A DNA stretch of 13,556 bases from Desulfofustis sp. (GCA_029287755.1 JARFQM010000091.1:1-13556), one strand, 5' to 3'; positions 1 to 8,315 are shown, numbered from the stretch's first letter. The notes: generated by a model not told the origin, from the letters alone. Translations and numbers: made by a program.

Positions 1-144
1 CGAGATGACATCATACAAGACCAAAGGCCTGTCACTCACTTCATTGAGATCATTGGCTTCTCTCAGCGCGCCTTTGTTCCCCAGGAATCACAAATCTATG
101 GAATTTTGGAGTGCTTTGGTGAAAATTCGCTGGAGCGTCTATGA
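1..144 (+). CDS. C-terminal end of an unidentified protein (5' end outside the window)
   Basis: Frame 1 is open from the first base to a TGA at 142-144 and gives the last 47 residues of a protein, ending in ...LECFGENSLERL. The composition (I, F, E, Q and G rich, few C or W, central stretch HFIEIIGFSQRAFVPQ) is protein-like. The overlapping longer frame starting at position 5 reads as a serine/leucine-rich low-quality peptide and is less likely. I do not recognise the family and no catalytic motif is visible. The evidence is only openness and composition over a short stretch, so this could be chance. Confidence 0.4.
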   Translation, partial: RDDIIQDQRPVTHFIEIIGFSQRAFVPQESQIYGILECFGENSLERL

Positions 145-834
145 GGATCTGAGAGGCTGGATTCCCGGAGCCCTGGAAAATCAGGGATCACACAACGCTG
201 TTTTACAGAAAGGTTACACCACGAAAATTATGAGCAGTTTTTCACGATATTTCCTTGGCGTGAATTCAGCCTCAATCAATAGTTGTTTTACGGACAAATG
301 CAGATGTCATCCATTTGTCATTTTATCTGCCTATAATGACGAGTGCTCTCAATAACGTAGTACTGAGCATATGTGCCCAACCAATGCTGAACTTTCCACA
401 TTTCATTTGCGTCGTACTCTTTATCTGAAGAGTCGCGAAGAGCACGATCAGAAGCAACGCGCTCGTCACATCGAACAAAAGCAGCCGGTGCAAGCCCCTC
501 TAACCTGTCGCTCCAAATCTCCAGGATTCTGAGCGATCTAACGATCGAGAATCTGTTGATCAGGTCTCTCTGCGGACGAATCCATGTCCAGATTTCATCA
601 GACGGAGATGACCTTTTAGAATGCGAAGAGACTCCCTTTTCTTGTGTACCCTCCGTGATCTGCACGCAAAACCGACATGGAAAGACATCGAGGCCAATCA
701 CGCATCAGGGCAATGATTGAAACTTAATATTTCTGAAGCAAATGATTTACCAGTACTGAACACAAGGGTGATTTCTTTCATGCTCTATGATGGAACATTG
801 AATAATTACAATCACGCCTGGCTAGGAGATTTTA
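145..834. other. Gene-poor stretch, no convincing gene
   Basis: Reading frames exist on both strands (the longest is 127 codons on the minus strand, 701-318) but none has a usable ribosome site, a recognisable motif or protein-like codon use. No tRNA and no clear terminator was seen. Near the right end, TACAAT at 807-812 (5 of 6 to the -10 consensus) lies 22 bases before the start codon of the next gene and may be its promoter, but no good -35 element accompanies it. Confidence 0.5.
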
Positions 835-1107
835 ATGAACGATAAATCAGAGAAACAGATCAGTGAACTGCTGGATGAACTCAAAAGACTCCGTGACGAA
901 CTGAATTTAAAGGCTCATCTCGGAAAAGCGGAAGCCGAGGATCTGTGGAACGAGACTGAAGAAAAATGGAGACATTTACGCAGTCTTCTCGACAATATCA
1001 AGGAGAATGGCACGAGTGATCTCGCCAAGGATATCGGGGCAACCACAATGTTACTGACAGAAGAAATCAAGCAAGCTTATGAACGGCTGCGCAAGCTCGT
1101 CTCGTAA
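835..1107 (+). CDS. Small charged alpha-helical (coiled-coil) protein, function unknown
   Basis: The product is a 90-residue protein with no signal peptide or membrane segment, so it is probably cytoplasmic. Residues 5-55 are strongly heptad-like and charged (ISELLDELKRLRDELNLKAH, then KAEAEDLWNETEEKWRHLR), followed by a short glycine-containing turn near residues 57-68 and a second helix ending in EEIKQAYERLRKLV. A good ribosome site, AGGAG at 824-828, is six bases before the ATG and fixes the start. It resembles the small two-helix hypothetical proteins common in gammaproteobacteria that carry an HLAKAEA...W-x-x-L-E-x-K-W-x-H-L type core; that similarity is from memory and untested. No biochemical role is known to me. 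It converges with the glycogen phosphorylase gene, whose stop codon is 130 bases away, so they are not co-transcribed. Confidence 0.85.
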   Translation: MNDKSEKQISELLDELKRLRDELNLKAHLGKAEAEDLWNETEEKWRHLRSLLDNIKENGTSDLAKDIGATTMLLTEEIKQAYERLRKLVS

Positions 1108-1236
1108 ATGTCGTAATAAAGGTTATACACATCTACACCTGAAGCAGGGCATTGATTGCGACCAGGGATAATAATACGAGGCTGCATGATTACCGCTTGA
1201 AAAGTCTCCTCACCAGGGTGACTCAATGGACAGCAA

Positions 1237-3753
1237 TCAAGCACCTCGCTGAGGCACAGGAACTGGCTCGACACGCCAGACATTCTCAGAATAGTCGCGA
1301 ACCGATCTGTCAGAGGAAAATCTCCCCATTCTGGTCACATTGAGCACGGACATTCTTGTCCACCGCTCCTCGTTACGCCAGGTTTCACTGACGGCTTGCT
1401 GCTTCTCGAAATAGTCTGCAGCATCCGCCATGACAAGATAGGGATCCTCATATAGAAGGTTGTTGACCAGGTCCGCGAAGAGCAGTCTGTCGCCATGAGA
1501 GAACAGGCCTGAAGAAATAAGGTCGATCACACTGCGTAGCTCTGCATTCTCCTCATAATAACGACCCGGCTTGTAACCATTCGCAATGATGGTATCAACC
1601 TCTTCTGTCGTCAATCCGAACAGGAAAAAGTTATCTGCGCCCACAGCTTCGCGAATCTCGACATTGGCACCGTCCAGAGTTCCGATAGTCAGTGCACCGT
1701 TTATTGAAAACTTCATGTTTCCTGTCCCCGAGGCCTCCTTCCCCGCGAGAGAAATCTGCTCGGAGAGATCTGCTGCAGGATAGATGTGCTGGGCATTTCT
1801 GACATTGAAATTTGGCAAGAATGCCACCTTGAGCCTGTGATTGACATCGGGATCATGATTGATCACTTCGGCAACAGAGTTAATTGCCTTGATAATCAGC
1901 TTTGCCATTCTGTACCCAGGGGCTGCCTTGCCTGCAAAGATAAATGTTCTCGGGACCACATCCAGATCGGGGTTATCTTTTATCCGGTTGTAGAGCGCGA
2001 TCACATGCAGGAGTCCCAGATGCTGTCTTTTGTATTCATGGATTCTCTTAACCTGAACATCAAACAAGGACTGAGGATCGATCTCCAGACCATTGCGATC
2101 TTTGATAATTTTGGCAAGGCGCACCTTTGCTGCATATTTTGCTCTGCGCCAATCTGCCAGAAAGCCCCGGTCATCAAGAAAGTTTTGCAGTCGTTCCAAT
2201 TCTGCAAGATCACGAATCCAGTTGTTATTGATCAGACTGGAAATAAGTGTACTGAGTTCAGGATTGGCGAGCCTGAGAAAACGTCTCGGGCTGACACCAT
2301 TGGTAATATTCGTGAATTTTTCAGGCCACATCTCGTGAAAGTCATTGAGAAGAGTCGTCTCCAAAAGATCTGTATGCAGCTTTGCGACGCCATTGATCCT
2401 GTGGCTGCCGACACAGGCAAGATGTGCCATGCGGACATAGCGCTCACCATCTTCCTCGATCAATGACATGCGGGCCAGGCGGCCTTCGTCCTGGCCTCGG
2501 TATTTGATGCGAACCTCGTCAAGAAAATGGCTATTAACCTCGTAGAGCAACTCCAGATGACGAGGCAAAACACTACCAAGCAACTCCAAAGACCATTTCT
2601 CGAGTGCCTCCGGAAGAAGGGTGTGATTCGTATAGGAAAAGGTATTGCGCGTCACAAGCCATGCTGTGTCCCAATCCATTCCATGCTCGTCGATGAGCAA
2701 CCTCAGTAATTCCAGAACAGCAATAGCTGGATGTGTATCATTCAGCTGGCAAGCATATTTTTCGTGAAACCGTTCAAGTCCTCGACCACTACGCTGATGA
2801 ATTCTGATCATGTCACGCAGTGAGCATGCTACGAAAAAGTACTGCTGTTCCAGTCTCAGGCGCTTCCCTGTGTGTTGCTCATCGTTCGGATACAGGATTT
2901 TCGAGAGATTTTCTGAAATGACTTTTTCATTCACCGCGCCCATGTAGTCTCCTGTGTTGAAAGCCGAGAAGTCAAAAGACTCCGGGGCTTCTGATTTCCA
3001 TAAGCGCAAAAGATTTACGTTATTGACGTCATATCCCATGATAGGCGTGTCATAGGCAATACCGCGCACCACTCTTTCCGGTATCCAGCGAACGCACAAC
3101 CTCCCGGTTGCATCAAGGTACTTCTCGGTTCGTCCTCCAAAATAGATGTCGAAAGCCAACTTGGGGCGTGGCAATTCCCAAGGGTTGCCGTATAGCAACC
3201 ACTTGTCGGTCACCTCTACTTGCCAGCCATTCTCGATACGCTGGTCAAAAATGCCGAATTCATAACGGATTCCATATCCGATTGCCGGTATTTCACTTGT
3301 CGCAAGGGAATCAAGATAACAGGCAGCAAGTCGTCCAAGTCCGCCGTTACCCAAGCCTGGTTCCTGTTCCTTTTCCAGCAATTTTCCAAGATCAAGTCCC
3401 AATTCATCGAGGGCAAGATTCACGTTATCCCAGATCCCCAGATTGAGCAGATTGATCCCCAAGTGCGGTCCCATGAGAAATTCAGCTGACAGGTAACATA
3501 CTGTTCTCACCTGCTCCTTCTTGTAAGTCTGTGCTGTCGTGATCCATCTCCTTAGCATGCGATCACGAACTGTGTGGGCAAGTGCCTGATACCAGTCATT
3601 GTCTGTGGCAACATCGGGAAAGCGTCCCTGAACATAGAAAAGATTATCGAGAATTGCACGTTTCAGGGCATCGACGCTCGTCCCGGTGCGGGTATGTTCA
3701 TGACTCCTGCCCTGGGCAGGCGGCTGTAATGTCTCTTCTGGCACAATACTCAT
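1237..3753 (-). CDS. glgP: Glycogen/starch/alpha-glucan phosphorylase
   Basis: This cytosolic, PLP-dependent GT35 enzyme removes glucose units from the non-reducing ends of glycogen or maltodextrin using phosphate and releases glucose-1-phosphate. The product has 838 residues, normal for the family. Visible marks are the early signature VCYLSAEFLMG (residues 85-95), the glycine-rich EPGLGNGGLGRLAACYLDSL (131-150), the active-site region SYTNHTLLPEALEKW with its histidine near 377, QVKRIHEYKRQHL (567-579), and the PLP site EASGTGNMKF with the Schiff-base lysine at about 681, followed by NGALTIGTLDGANVEI. Key residues appear intact. Residues 1-25 form a proline- and histidine-containing extension of no known role. 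The ATG is preceded at 7 bases by AAGGGTG (minus strand, 3767-3761). No other glg gene is in the window, so it looks monocistronic. MalP is the main alternative name, since sequence alone does not fix the preferred substrate. Confidence 0.97.
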   Translation of the reverse strand: MSIVPEETLQPPAQGRSHEHTRTGTSVDALKRAILDNLFYVQGRFPDVATDNDWYQALAHTVRDRMLRRWITTAQTYKKEQVRTVCYLSAEFLMGPHLGINLLNLGIWDNVNLALDELGLDLGKLLEKEQEPGLGNGGLGRLAACYLDSLATSEIPAIGYGIRYEFGIFDQRIENGWQVEVTDKWLLYGNPWELPRPKLAFDIYFGGRTEKYLDATGRLCVRWIPERVVRGIAYDTPIMGYDVNNVNLLRLWKSEAPESFDFSAFNTGDYMGAVNEKVISENLSKILYPNDEQHTGKRLRLEQQYFFVACSLRDMIRIHQRSGRGLERFHEKYACQLNDTHPAIAVLELLRLLIDEHGMDWDTAWLVTRNTFSYTNHTLLPEALEKWSLELLGSVLPRHLELLYEVNSHFLDEVRIKYRGQDEGRLARMSLIEEDGERYVRMAHLACVGSHRINGVAKLHTDLLETTLLNDFHEMWPEKFTNITNGVSPRRFLRLANPELSTLISSLINNNWIRDLAELERLQNFLDDRGFLADWRRAKYAAKVRLAKIIKDRNGLEIDPQSLFDVQVKRIHEYKRQHLGLLHVIALYNRIKDNPDLDVVPRTFIFAGKAAPGYRMAKLIIKAINSVAEVINHDPDVNHRLKVAFLPNFNVRNAQHIYPAADLSEQISLAGKEASGTGNMKFSINGALTIGTLDGANVEIREAVGADNFFLFGLTTEEVDTIIANGYKPGRYYEENAELRSVIDLISSGLFSHGDRLLFADLVNNLLYEDPYLVMADAADYFEKQQAVSETWRNEERWTRMSVLNVTRMGRFSSDRSVRDYSENVWRVEPVPVPQRGA

Positions 3754-4117
3754 CAGATGTCACCCTTCATGCTCATTTCGACGCTTGCCTCTCAAAGGAT
3801 CCACGCCAATCAAGGACCTCTGGCTTAGCGTGCTATGGAGCGCCTTGTGTCCAGTGTCTGTATCTACAATCCTGAACTTGATTGAAGAACTACCTGAATT
3901 AAGAGTAAAAACGTTCAACTGCAGCCCTCGGTATGACTGTTTGATAAGAACCCAGTCTCATATTGGAGGCTATATTTTTCCGTTTTATGAAAATATCCAG
4001 AAGGCAAGCCAGGCCATTGAAGGTCAACGATTCGGATTAACGCTCAGTGACAAAATGCGCTGCTTTCTTGTCCGGTTTGCATCTACTCCCTTCCCACTCA
4101 TGGCCAAACAAGGCTGC

Positions 4118-4282
4118 TCAAAGGGATTTCCAGATGCCCAGGATTCCAGATTTCAAGGTGTTCTGGTGTCTGTCCAGGCACTCGCGTCGCAAGCTTTCAA
4201 TCATTCCTTGCTCTGCCTTCAGATGAGTGTTTTCGAGAAGGACCACGCAGTGGTCTGAAAACATTCCGCCGGCGATGGGCAT
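4118..4282 (-). CDS. Possible small ORF, 54 residues, unrecognised
   Basis: The frame starts with ATG, with AGGTGA nine bases upstream on the minus strand as a possible ribosome site. The product has a charged helical centre, LLENTHLKAEQGMIESLRRE, and ends at TGA (4120-4118). The same frame then stays open for a further 26 codons to a TAA at 4037, so it could also be the relic of a longer gene broken by a stop. No family is recognised, codon use is not distinctive, and chance is a real alternative. Confidence 0.2.
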   Translation of the reverse strand: MPIAGGMFSDHCVVLLENTHLKAEQGMIESLRRECLDRHQNTLKSGILGIWKSL

Positions 4283-4398
4283 TAGCCTGTGTCACCTGCC
4301 GGGTGCCTTACCTGAGTTTAGATCAATGTCATAATCCCATAATATCTGGAAAGTAGAATTACACACTCCTCCCGGGGAAACTCGGAAAACATACATTG

Positions 4399-4425
4399 CC
4401 CCCGATTCGCCGGGGGTGTGTTTTT
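4399..4425 (+). terminator. Possible intrinsic terminator without an obvious gene
   Basis: CCCCCG (4399-4404) and CGGGGG (4411-4416) pair across a six-base loop and are followed by TGTG and five T residues. The shape suits a plus-strand terminator, although the T-run is displaced by four bases. No convincing plus-strand gene precedes it, so it may end an unannotated small RNA or be fortuitous. Confidence 0.35.
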
Positions 4426-4578
4426 GCCAAATGATCAGCTCTCCCCACTGATCCCCCTGAACGCTAGCTAACATGGAGTAAATGGTCACGCCAGCGAAAT
4501 TCTGACTGGATTTATCTTCGGCTAAAAGGGCTTTGCAATATACTAAGTACTGCGCATGAAAGTTCGTGAGGAATATGT

Positions 4579-5229
4579 ATGGATTTTGATCCGTTAGAAA
4601 TGCTTGATGAGGGTGTGGATTCCTGGAATGAGTGGAGACAAGAAGGTGATTTTGATGTCATAGACCTTCAAAAAGCAGATCTGGCGGGGGCGAAACTCAA
4701 AAACATCAACTTCAATGCTGTGAACCTGAAAAAATCAAATCTCGAACAGGCCAATCTCAGAGATGCGAAACTCAGTGAGGCCAATCTCAAAAAGGCGAAT
4801 CTCAAACACGCGGATCTGAGGCACGCAAACCTCATGAAAGCTGATCTTGAAGATGCAAACCTGAATGAGGCAAATCTCAGGCACGCAAACCTCATGAGAG
4901 CAAACCTCAAGGGAGCATTACTCTCGCGGTGTAATCTGAAAAAAGCATTTATCAGGGGAGCAAACCTTTCAAATTCAAAACTCTGTGACGCCAAGCTTAT
5001 TGAAGCCGATTTCAAAAAGTCGAAACTCCTGAAAGCGGATCTGAGTGGATCAGATCTTCGCAGCACAAACTTGCGTCATGCCAACCTTTCTGGAGCCAAC
5101 CTTATCGAAGCGGACCTCACCGGGGCAGACTTGACCAAAGCAAATCTGAGAGGTGCTGACTTGACTGGGGCCAATCTCACAGATGCCGACCTCACAGGTG
5201 CAGATACCCGGGGAGTCAAAGGTTACTAG
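4579..5229 (+). CDS. Pentapeptide-repeat protein, 36 unbroken repeats
   Basis: The product has 216 residues and no signal peptide, so it is probably cytoplasmic. Residues 1-25 form a charged head containing DSWNEWRQEGDF, similar to the WN-x-WR caps that precede many pentapeptide arrays. From residue 30 to residue 205 every fifth residue is L, F or I without one break: 36 A(D/N)LxX-type units, expected to fold into a right-handed quadrilateral beta-helix of about nine coils. The last units are the most regular (LTGADLTKANLRGADLTGAN). AGGA at 4569-4572 lies six bases before the ATG. The gene stands alone and converges on the nuclease gene. No enzymatic residues are visible. DNA-mimic gyrase protection as in MfpA or Qnr cannot be claimed, because the repeats are more charged (K, R, H) than those families and lack the Qnr loops. 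The role is unknown. Confidence 0.93.
   Translation: MDFDPLEMLDEGVDSWNEWRQEGDFDVIDLQKADLAGAKLKNINFNAVNLKKSNLEQANLRDAKLSEANLKKANLKHADLRHANLMKADLEDANLNEANLRHANLMRANLKGALLSRCNLKKAFIRGANLSNSKLCDAKLIEADFKKSKLLKADLSGSDLRSTNLRHANLSGANLIEADLTGADLTKANLRGADLTGANLTDADLTGADTRGVKGY
4819..4897 (+). repeat. 19-base perfect direct repeat inside the pentapeptide gene
   Basis: AGGCACGCAAACCTCATGA occurs at 4819-4837 and again at 4879-4897, exactly 60 bases (four pentapeptides, one beta-helix coil) apart, with near-identical flanks. DNA identity at this level within a codon-degenerate array suggests duplication of a whole coil. Confidence 0.8.
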
Positions 5230-5381
5230 CTAAAGCGTGATTCAATAACTTTCTATTTGGCGCTACTGACTGAATCAGGATCTGACCTGTCCTTCTTTCA
5301 ACCTGGCTAGGGACCTGTTGATGCGCAGGATGCCGAAAAACTTAAAAAAATTGCTTGGCTAGTTCACGTGAACAGGTTTAC

Positions 5382-5409
5382 AAAACTGCCCGGTTCAAGC
5401 GACCGGACA
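5382..5409 (-). terminator. Candidate intrinsic terminator of the ExeM-type nuclease gene
   Basis: On the minus strand TGTCCGGT (5409-5402) pairs with ACCGGGCA (5394-5387) with one mismatch across the loop CGCTTGA, followed at once by GTTTTG. It begins 41 bases past the nuclease stop codon, the right place for its terminator. The T-run is short, so efficiency is uncertain. Confidence 0.5.
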
Positions 5410-5450
5410 GATTCAAGCGGGTGTTGAGGTTGGGAATAAAACTACGCTTA

Positions 5451-8315
5451 TCAATAAGAGAGATAGTTAGCACCGTCATCAACAGGCAACTCACCGATCC
5501 CCTGGTTCGATGGGACTCCAACAACCACTTCACCCATGCAACTGCCGCCTTGGGCTGTGGCCGTAAAGCTTACATGATAAACACGACCGTTTGACTCAAC
5601 TCTCCCAGCACGTTCAGCGCGCAGGTAGACTTTATTTCCACCACCAAAAATAGCATCCGGTGCGAAGTTATCTCCGGGCCCGGTCAGGGGTTCATCTTGC
5701 ATCACATCCTTGATGGTAATTGTGACTCTATCTCCCTCAGGATCAAAGACTCCATGCACGGTGACTGGCATCAATTTATGATTGGCCGGCCAGAGTAAAT
5801 CAGTACTGACAGTCGCTCCATCACAGACAGGTGGGCGATTCAGATCCAGACCTACGATTACAGGATCATGGTCAGAGCTCCGAAAAGGATCGGGTTCATA
5901 AAAGGCGTCCTGGGCATCCTTTTTGAAAGTTGTATCGTAATCAAGAATGTCAGGTTCATCGGCATTGATATGCCAGACAGCCGCCGAGACAACCTGAGTG
6001 CTCAGGGCCCGGTTGGCCATTGCATAATCCAGATATCCAAACTGACCATCAAATACATAGGTATGTGCAAATTCACCCTGATATTCAAAGACAAGATCTT
6101 CATAGCCTGCGGCTGTAATGACACTGATTGGATCTTCCTTGTCGTAGGCGTTCAGGTCCCCAACGATCAACACATCGCCATCACCGCTCTCAGTAGGATC
6201 TGATGCCAGCCAGTCTACCAAGGCTTTTGCTGCGTCTGTACGCACGCCATTGCAATTGCCCTGACCATCGCCCATGTCAGGGTCCCCAAGATCCTCACAA
6301 TCCGATCCCTTTGACTTGAGGTGATTGACCGTTACAGTAAGACGTGCATCATTTTCAACTTCGGCAAAGGTTTGTGCCAGTGCAGGGCGGTTTTTGTCAT
6401 CTATGAATCGAGGATCGACACTACCATCCAGAATTGCATAATCACCGACTGTTTTAACGGTAGCGGGTTTATAGATGAAGCCGACTTTGATTGCATCAGA
6501 ACCGATGGTTCCTGTATCAAGCGCAGCATAAGTTCCAGCACCCATAAGATCATTAACTCCACTGACTAGATCATTAATCGCTTCCCCGGCATTATTCTCC
6601 AGCTCGACCAGACCAAGAATGTCTGCATCGATAGCTGCGATGGCGTTAATGATTTTGTCACGTTGACGAGTGAATTCCTCTGCGTTGTCGGCGCCGCGAC
6701 ATTCCAGGCTGAGTTCAGGGCCGCAAAGATTACTTCCTTCATCCAGCGTGGTGAAATAGTTCAAAACGTTGAATGCTGCAATCTTCAGTCGCCCACCGAC
6801 TTGAGGAGAAAGCTCGGAGCGAGGATTGTTGGCAATATACTCTGCCCCGATTATTGGCTGTACTCTATATAAGCTGAAACGATAATCCAGCACGCCCTCA
6901 ATATTCTGTACCAAATCCCCACCGCGAAAGCGATTCAACAAGGTAAATTCCAAGCCATTTGGATGAATGGCTGGATCAGGGTTCTGGCTGGTACGTCCAT
7001 CATCGAGCGTGATACGCGAGAGCCTGTTTGCCTCTGCCCTGTCAAAATAGGCTGCCGAACCGGGTATTTCAACGGCTGTTGGCGTCATGGGGCGCTCCTC
7101 ACCCGGAAGCGGTTCAGCCAGTACGATCTCGCCATAACGATCAAAATTGTAGTACTCGCTAATAACCAGTGGTTGCTTGATACGGACGCGCATGCCTTCG
7201 AAGGCCTCAAAGTCCGCGATGTCTGCGACTGGAAGGCTCAGATCACTCGCGGTTGGCAGGGGTTCACCATTACTGATGATGTCAACGGTTTCGGCAGTTA
7301 TTTCGGTTAAACCGAAATACTCGGAGACAACTCCAGTGACCCGTACCATGTCACCAATTTCAACATCCTTGTAGACACGATCGTAAATGAATATTCCCTC
7401 GGACGTAGCCGGGTTAGCATCCACCTTTGCATCTTCTTCTTGCAGGTAGAAACCGCCGAGGTCACCGTTATCCGCCATACTGTTGTTCTGGAAGTCTCCA
7501 ACAACGATTCCCTCAATTGTCACTCTCTGATCAGCGAAGGGCGATACATCATTTTCTCCCTGTACCTCATGAATCCTTGTCAATACAGGTTCATTAGGTT
7601 CTTCAGTATAGCCACTCAAGATCCTGATATTCTGGACAGCATATGCTTCACTACCACCATCTGTATTTGCCTCCAGCGTCAAAGTTAAGGTGCTTCCTGT
7701 GCCAGTAATGGGTGCGATAAAGGTTTGCAAAGCGTTACTAAGCAGAACACCATCTATAGTGAGTGGGTCACTGAGTGTGAAACTGGTTCCACCAGACAAG
7801 GTGTAGGTTTTGCTGCCTGCCTCATCAGTCAACGTCGAAAATACAACTTGTTCGGCACCACCATCGATTGATGTAGTCCATATGAAGTAGTCATTCGACT
7901 CAAAGTCTCCCATTGCGCCCATATCAATGGAAACAGCAAGATCTGTCTCTCCATTGATATCGAATGTCCAGCTCGCGACTACTGGATCGCTGTTATCACC
8001 GTTGATAGTATCTGTAACGCCAAAAAACTCATCGATATTGGTCTCATCGACGATACCTAAAGAGTCCGAAGGGAAGATCGATAAACTGTCATCAAGTACT
8101 GAAAATGGAATGGTGGGAGAGACGCCCCGCTGGTATTTCTGGAATCCATCGCCCGCACTTGAAAAGGCATTCTTAAAACTGTTTGTATGCTCTATCAGAT
8201 TGAGACTATTACTGCTTACCATGTCATAACCGATCTCTACTGCATCAGCTGCCCTGGTCGAATTGGTTGTGAATATAGTGGCGGCGAATAAGAACATATA
8301 GCCATAAGGTTTCAT
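5451..8315 (-). CDS. ExeM/NucH-family secreted endonuclease with C-terminal Ig-like domain
   Basis: The product is a secreted DNase of the endonuclease/exonuclease/phosphatase superfamily, expected to degrade extracellular DNA. Numbered from the ATG (954 residues): a Sec signal peptide at 1-22 (MKPYGYMFLFAATIF... ending TRA); a beta-rich N-terminal domain to about 235 with GDGFQKYQRGVSPTIPFSVL and DMGAMGDFESNDYF; an OB-fold-like domain at about 245-350 (RVTIEGIVVGDF); and the catalytic domain at about 510-826. Catalytic-type motifs are AAFNVLNYF (N516), LGLVELEN (E571), VNHLKSKG (H665), VGDLNAYD (D720, N722) and SSDHDPV (D815, H816), all present. Residues 828-940 add an Ig-like module with LLWPANHKLMPVTV and YLRAERAGRV. 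AGGAG at 8328-8324 is eight bases from this ATG; an in-frame TTG at 8321 would leave only two bases. No C-terminal membrane anchor or GlyGly-CTERM tail is seen, so it is probably released. Confidence 0.93.
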   Translation of the reverse strand: MKPYGYMFLFAATIFTTNSTRAADAVEIGYDMVSSNSLNLIEHTNSFKNAFSSAGDGFQKYQRGVSPTIPFSVLDDSLSIFPSDSLGIVDETNIDEFFGVTDTINGDNSDPVVASWTFDINGETDLAVSIDMGAMGDFESNDYFIWTTSIDGGAEQVVFSTLTDEAGSKTYTLSGGTSFTLSDPLTIDGVLLSNALQTFIAPITGTGSTLTLTLEANTDGGSEAYAVQNIRILSGYTEEPNEPVLTRIHEVQGENDVSPFADQRVTIEGIVVGDFQNNSMADNGDLGGFYLQEEDAKVDANPATSEGIFIYDRVYKDVEIGDMVRVTGVVSEYFGLTEITAETVDIISNGEPLPTASDLSLPVADIADFEAFEGMRVRIKQPLVISEYYNFDRYGEIVLAEPLPGEERPMTPTAVEIPGSAAYFDRAEANRLSRITLDDGRTSQNPDPAIHPNGLEFTLLNRFRGGDLVQNIEGVLDYRFSLYRVQPIIGAEYIANNPRSELSPQVGGRLKIAAFNVLNYFTTLDEGSNLCGPELSLECRGADNAEEFTRQRDKIINAIAAIDADILGLVELENNAGEAINDLVSGVNDLMGAGTYAALDTGTIGSDAIKVGFIYKPATVKTVGDYAILDGSVDPRFIDDKNRPALAQTFAEVENDARLTVTVNHLKSKGSDCEDLGDPDMGDGQGNCNGVRTDAAKALVDWLASDPTESGDGDVLIVGDLNAYDKEDPISVITAAGYEDLVFEYQGEFAHTYVFDGQFGYLDYAMANRALSTQVVSAAVWHINADEPDILDYDTTFKKDAQDAFYEPDPFRSSDHDPVIVGLDLNRPPVCDGATVSTDLLWPANHKLMPVTVHGVFDPEGDRVTITIKDVMQDEPLTGPGDNFAPDAIFGGGNKVYLRAERAGRVESNGRVYHVSFTATAQGGSCMGEVVVGVPSNQGIGELPVDDGANYLSY

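Larger units (their letters stand above)
3754..4578. other. Gene-poor intergenic region between divergent glgP and the pentapeptide gene
   Basis: This stretch lies between two divergently transcribed genes and should hold both promoters. A TATACT hexamer (plus strand, just upstream of 4545) fits a -10 box for the pentapeptide gene but has no good -35. Several open frames were examined: a 157-codon plus frame (3785-4258) starts with TTG, lacks a ribosome site and has no recognisable motif; a minus frame at 4489-4292 starts with GTG and also lacks homology cues; a 54-codon minus frame (4282-4118) is slightly more protein-like. A GC-rich stem-loop with a T-run is at 4399-4425. Nothing here is a confident gene. 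Confidence 0.5.

Noticed and set aside
5..355. Plus-strand frame of 116 codons at the left edge
   Set aside because: It overlaps the more protein-like frame 1 ending at 144, is serine/leucine-rich with no ribosome site or motif, and reads like an out-of-frame translation.
318..701. Minus-strand frame of 127 codons
   Set aside because: GTG start without a ribosome site, arginine/serine-rich composition with scattered C and W, and no recognisable motif.
1786..2466. Plus-strand frame of 226 codons
   Set aside because: It lies entirely antisense to the well-supported glycogen phosphorylase gene and has cysteine-rich shadow composition.
3785..4258. Plus-strand frame of 157 codons between glgP and the pentapeptide gene
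   Set aside because: TTG start, no ribosome site, shadow-like composition and no motif. The downstream stem-loop alone is too weak to support it.
4668..5066. Minus-strand frame of 132 codons with repetitive sequence
   Set aside because: It is the antisense reading of the pentapeptide array; its RFA/RSA repeats are a by-product of the periodic GCNAAYCTN codons.
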